NCBI GenBank assembly: GCA_900546435.1
Contig: URCQ01000005.1
Location: 1 to 64,000, forward strand
Direction of reading: 5' to 3'
Length of the DNA: 64,000 nucleotides
From: an uncultured Pseudobutyrivibrio sp.
Lineage (GTDB): Bacteria; Bacillota; Clostridia; Lachnospirales; Lachnospiraceae
The notes beneath the pieces are model-generated. The model was not told where the DNA came from, ran no database searches, and was given only the letters and a program-made list of their open reading frames with translations. The translations under genes and the position numbers were made by a program. Positions 61,266 to 64,000 of this stretch are shown here, piece by piece. Every line of letters starts with the position of its first letter. The stretch's first letter is position 1.

Positions 61266-63692
61266 ATGGCAGTACCATACAATCACAAGGTGATTGAAAA
61301 GAAGTGGAGAAAGCAGTGGGAAGAGCATCCAATCAATGTCAACGATGGCAAGAAGGATAAATACTACTGCCTGGATATGTTCCCATATCCATCCGGCAAC
61401 GGACTTCATGTAGGACATTGGCGTGGATACGTTATTTCCGACGTATGGAGTCGTTATAAACTGATGCACGGATATTATGTGATTCATCCAATGGGATGGG
61501 ATGCATTTGGGCTTCCGGCAGAGAATTACGCAATCAAAACAGGCTCTCATCCGGCAGAATCAACCGCAAAGAATATTGCAAACATCAAACGTCAGATCAA
61601 TGAGATCGCTGCAATTTATGATTGGGATATGGAGGTTAATACAACGGATCCTTCATTCTATAAATGGACACAGTGGATTTTTGTCCAGATGTTTAAAAAG
61701 GGTCTTGCTTACGAAAAAGAAATGCCAATTAACTGGTGCCCATCTTGTAAAACAGGACTTGCAAACGAAGAAGTTGTTGGTGGCAAATGTGAACGTTGTG
61801 GCGCAGATGTAACGAAAAAGAACTTAAAGCAATGGATGTTAAAGATTACAGCCTATGCAGACCGTTTGTTAGATGATCTGGATACATTGGAATGGCCTGA
61901 AAAGGTTAAAAAGATGCAGACGGAGTGGATTGGTAAGAGTTACGGTGCTGAGGTCGAATTCCCTGTTGAAGGAAGAGAAGATAAAATCACGGTATATACC
62001 ACAAGACCGGATACTTTACATGGTGCAACCTTTATGGTTCTTGCACCGGAACATGCACTTGCAAAAGAGCTTGCATCGGAGGAACAGAGAGCTGCTGTAG
62101 AGGAATATATCTACCAGACCTCACTGAAATCATCGGTAGACCGTATGCAGGATAAAGAAAAAACAGGTGTATTTACCGGAAGTTATGCAATCAACCCATT
62201 AAATGGGGCAAAGGTACCAATCTGGCTTTCTGATTATGTACTTGCAGATTATGGAACAGGTGCTATTATGTGTGTTCCAGCACATGATGATAGAGATTTC
62301 GAATTTGCAAAGAAATTTGATATTCCGATTATTCAGGTAATTGCCAAAGATGGCAAAGAAATTGAAAATATGACGGAAGCATACACAGAAGCAGATGGAA
62401 CGATGATCAATTCTGGTGAATGGAATGGTATGGAATCTGCTGTTCTGAAGAAAGAAGCTCCGCTCATGATTGAAAAGATGGGATTTGGAAAGAAAACCGT
62501 CAATTACAAATTGCGTGACTGGGTATTCTCTCGTCAGAGATATTGGGGAGAACCTATTCCAATCGTACATTGTCCGGATTGTGGAGCAGTTCCAGTGCCA
62601 GAAGAGCAGTTGCCATTATTACTTCCAGATGTAGATTCTTATGAGCCTACCGGTACAGGAGAATCACCACTTGCTGCTATTTCTGATTGGGTAAATACGA
62701 CTTGCCCATGTTGTGGCAAGCCAGCAAAACGCGAGACAAATACCATGCCACAGTGGGCAGGTTCCTCATGGTATTTCCTTCGCTATGTAGATAACAAGAA
62801 CGACAAAGAGCTGGTATCAAAAGAAAAAGCAGATAAATATTTGCCGGTAGATATGTATATTGGTGGTGTAGAACATGCAGTACTTCACCTGTTATATTCC
62901 AGATTTTACACGAAGTTTTTACATGATATCGGTGTGGTTGATTTTGATGAGCCATTTAAGAAACTCTTTAATCAGGGTATGGTTTGCGGTCGTGATAAAG
63001 AGACCGGTGCTATGACAAAGATGAGCAAGTCTCTGGGCAACATTGTTTCACCAGATGATATCGTAAGAGACTATGGTTGTGATACACTTCGTATGTATGA
63101 ACTCTTTATCGGACCACCAGAATTGGATTCTATGTGGGATGACAGAGGTCTCGAAGGTATTTATCGTTTCCTGACAAAGGTATGGAATCTTGTTATGAAC
63201 CATAAAGATGACAATGCAACAGCATCACCAGAGGTACTGAAAGAACGTCATCGTCTGGTATATGATGTGACAACACGTTTGGAAAGCTTCAGCCTGAATA
63301 CGGTTGTCTCTGCATTTATGGAACATAACAACAAATTAAATGAGATGGCAAAGAAGGGCCAGGTGGATAAGGAGACATTAGAAACGCTTGTTATCTTACT
63401 TGCACCATTTGCACCGCACATCAGTGAGGAATTGTACCAGGAATTAGGTCATACAGAGTCTGTATTTACAGCAAAGTGGCCAGAATTCGATGAAAAAGCA
63501 ATGGAAGATGATGAGATAGAAATTGCTGTACAGATAAATGGCAAGACAAAAACAGTTATTTCTATTGCAAAAGATATTGCAAAAGAGGATGCAATTGCAG
63601 CCGGTAAGGCAGCACTTGGCGACAAGCTGAGCGGCAACATAACAAAAGAAATTTATGTACCAGGCAGAATCATCAATATCGTAGCAAAATAA
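61266..63692 (+). CDS. leuS: Leucyl-tRNA synthetase
   Basis: A class Ia synthetase charging tRNA-Leu, with editing. The HIGH-type motif is H-V-G-H-W-R-G-Y at about 44; the CP1 editing domain includes T-T-R-P-D-T-L-H-G-A-T; KMSKS is intact (K-M-S-K-S-L-G-N, about 579). Zinc-type cysteine pairs are seen at about 159-180. 808 aa, normal bacterial size. SD TAGGAGG. Confidence 0.99.
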   Translation: MAVPYNHKVIEKKWRKQWEEHPINVNDGKKDKYYCLDMFPYPSGNGLHVGHWRGYVISDVWSRYKLMHGYYVIHPMGWDAFGLPAENYAIKTGSHPAESTAKNIANIKRQINEIAAIYDWDMEVNTTDPSFYKWTQWIFVQMFKKGLAYEKEMPINWCPSCKTGLANEEVVGGKCERCGADVTKKNLKQWMLKITAYADRLLDDLDTLEWPEKVKKMQTEWIGKSYGAEVEFPVEGREDKITVYTTRPDTLHGATFMVLAPEHALAKELASEEQRAAVEEYIYQTSLKSSVDRMQDKEKTGVFTGSYAINPLNGAKVPIWLSDYVLADYGTGAIMCVPAHDDRDFEFAKKFDIPIIQVIAKDGKEIENMTEAYTEADGTMINSGEWNGMESAVLKKEAPLMIEKMGFGKKTVNYKLRDWVFSRQRYWGEPIPIVHCPDCGAVPVPEEQLPLLLPDVDSYEPTGTGESPLAAISDWVNTTCPCCGKPAKRETNTMPQWAGSSWYFLRYVDNKNDKELVSKEKADKYLPVDMYIGGVEHAVLHLLYSRFYTKFLHDIGVVDFDEPFKKLFNQGMVCGRDKETGAMTKMSKSLGNIVSPDDIVRDYGCDTLRMYELFIGPPELDSMWDDRGLEGIYRFLTKVWNLVMNHKDDNATASPEVLKERHRLVYDVTTRLESFSLNTVVSAFMEHNNKLNEMAKKGQVDKETLETLVILLAPFAPHISEELYQELGHTESVFTAKWPEFDEKAMEDDEIEIAVQINGKTKTVISIAKDIAKEDAIAAGKAALGDKLSGNITKEIYVPGRIINIVAK

Positions 63693-63724
63693 AAGAAAGG
63701 GACGCAGAGAATGCATCCCTGCGT

Positions 63725-64000
63725 CTAATGTGGGCGGAACGTATGTACCAGTTGTATGATACGATCCGCCTTTTTTTGTTCTTCCAAAGACATATTCTGT
63801 TTCAACATACCGATGAGAAGCGTTGTCTCTGCATCGGTAAAGCTAAGACCTTGTGCCTTGGCCTGCATGGCTGCATTAGAGAGCTGACCTGCCAGTTCAT
63901 TTGCATTGCCATGGTGAGGCTGTGCGGCAAAGGCCTGTAAGAACTGTTGTTTTTCTTTTGGAAGAGATTGAAACATGGGATTGTTTAGAAATGATGTATC
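63725..64000 (-). CDS. Small helical protein, unknown (5' end outside window)
   Basis: The minus-strand frame is open to the window edge. The internal ATG at 63976 has no SD, and the eight codons before it contain no stop, so the true start probably lies beyond base 64000. The visible 91 residues are helical, with no signal peptide or membrane segment, and contain L-P-K-E-K-Q-Q-F-L-Q-A-F and A-E-T-T-L-L-I-G-M-L-K. I recognise no family. Confidence 0.75.
   Translation of the reverse strand, partial: DTSFLNNPMFQSLPKEKQQFLQAFAAQPHHGNANELAGQLSNAAMQAKAQGLSFTDAETTLLIGMLKQNMSLEEQKKADRIIQLVHTFRPH
63733..63777 (+). terminator. leuS terminator inside the convergent gene
   Basis: A 12-bp stem with one A-A mismatch (63733-63744 with 63759-63770) and seven Ts. 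It lies wholly in the C-terminal codons of the minus-strand gene. A second GC-rich hairpin (63701-63707 with 63719-63725) lies just after leuS. Confidence 0.88.

Noticed and set aside
1..64000. tRNA, rRNA, CRISPR array, prophage or defence island
   Set aside because: I found no cloverleaf, direct-repeat array, integrase, transposase or restriction genes; the region is mostly core genes.

Overview
The window is an ordinary-looking, gene-dense stretch of a low-to-moderate G+C Firmicutes chromosome. It is most consistent with an anaerobic Clostridia member of the Lachnospiraceae type. Supporting signs are the ylxM-ffh-rpsP-khpA-rimM-trmD-rplS-rbgA-rnhB gene order, AGGAGG ribosome binding sites, a CIRCE operator before groESL, oxygen-independent class III ribonucleotide reductase (nrdDG), acetate kinase, and separate PurO-type IMP cyclohydrolase and AICAR transformylase genes in place of one bifunctional PurH. 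I see no rRNA, tRNA, CRISPR array, prophage or intact insertion sequence. No stretch longer than about 300 bases lacks a gene.

Layout. 1-2.7 kb: the 3' end of an unknown Lys-rich membrane protein, then hisH, hisF and ung. 2.8-5.7 kb: an orphan FliD-like protein, then purO and the AICAR transformylase. 5.75-8.4 kb: tmcAL (minus strand) divergent from ackA. 8.5-17.1 kb: yceD-rpmF, plsX-acpP, rnc-smc-ftsY and a threonine deaminase. 17.2-26 kb: ylxM-ffh-rpsP-khpA-rimM-trmD, rplS, two signal peptidases flanking rbgA, rnhB, and a FliK-like/FlhB-tail-like pair. 26.2-31.8 kb: yraN, pgeF, a DUF512 radical-SAM-like protein, der, plsY and gpsA. 31.9-35.7 kb: nrdD-nrdG-dut and a phosphoribosyltransferase-like gene behind a promoter with tandem NrdR boxes. 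35.8-47.1 kb: a long tightly packed run with a topoisomerase IV-like pair, a folC-folE in-frame fusion, an HD protein, folP, folB-folK, a CPBP protease, mgsA and two uncharacterised proteins. 47.2-51.6 kb: groESL, degV and purA. 51.7-56.2 kb: a GldA/GldFG-type ABC system with a DUF4340 partner, a small membrane protein and a SEC-C protein. 56.3-59.7 kb (minus): the aroF-tyrA-aroA operon. 59.9-64 kb: a secreted InlB-repeat protein, leuS, and a gene running off the right edge.

Functional links. Phospholipid synthesis is spread over plsX/acpP and plsY/gpsA. Protein targeting is covered by ftsY, ylxM-ffh and two lepB genes. The nrd operon pairs dNTP synthesis with dUTP removal under an apparent NrdR control region. 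The folate cluster carries folC, folE, folP, folB and folK plus an HD-domain protein that is a candidate for the missing dihydroneopterin-triphosphate dephosphorylation step.

The most unusual observation is the folC-folE open reading frame (39976-41814). Two full-length enzymes are joined without a stop codon, yet folE keeps a strong Shine-Dalgarno sequence and ATG at the junction. Other items worth a look are a yraN gene with no canonical start codon upstream of its conserved N-terminus, terminators embedded in the coding ends of convergent genes, a promoter whose -35 box lies inside a terminator stem, and palindromes at the aro and groE promoters.
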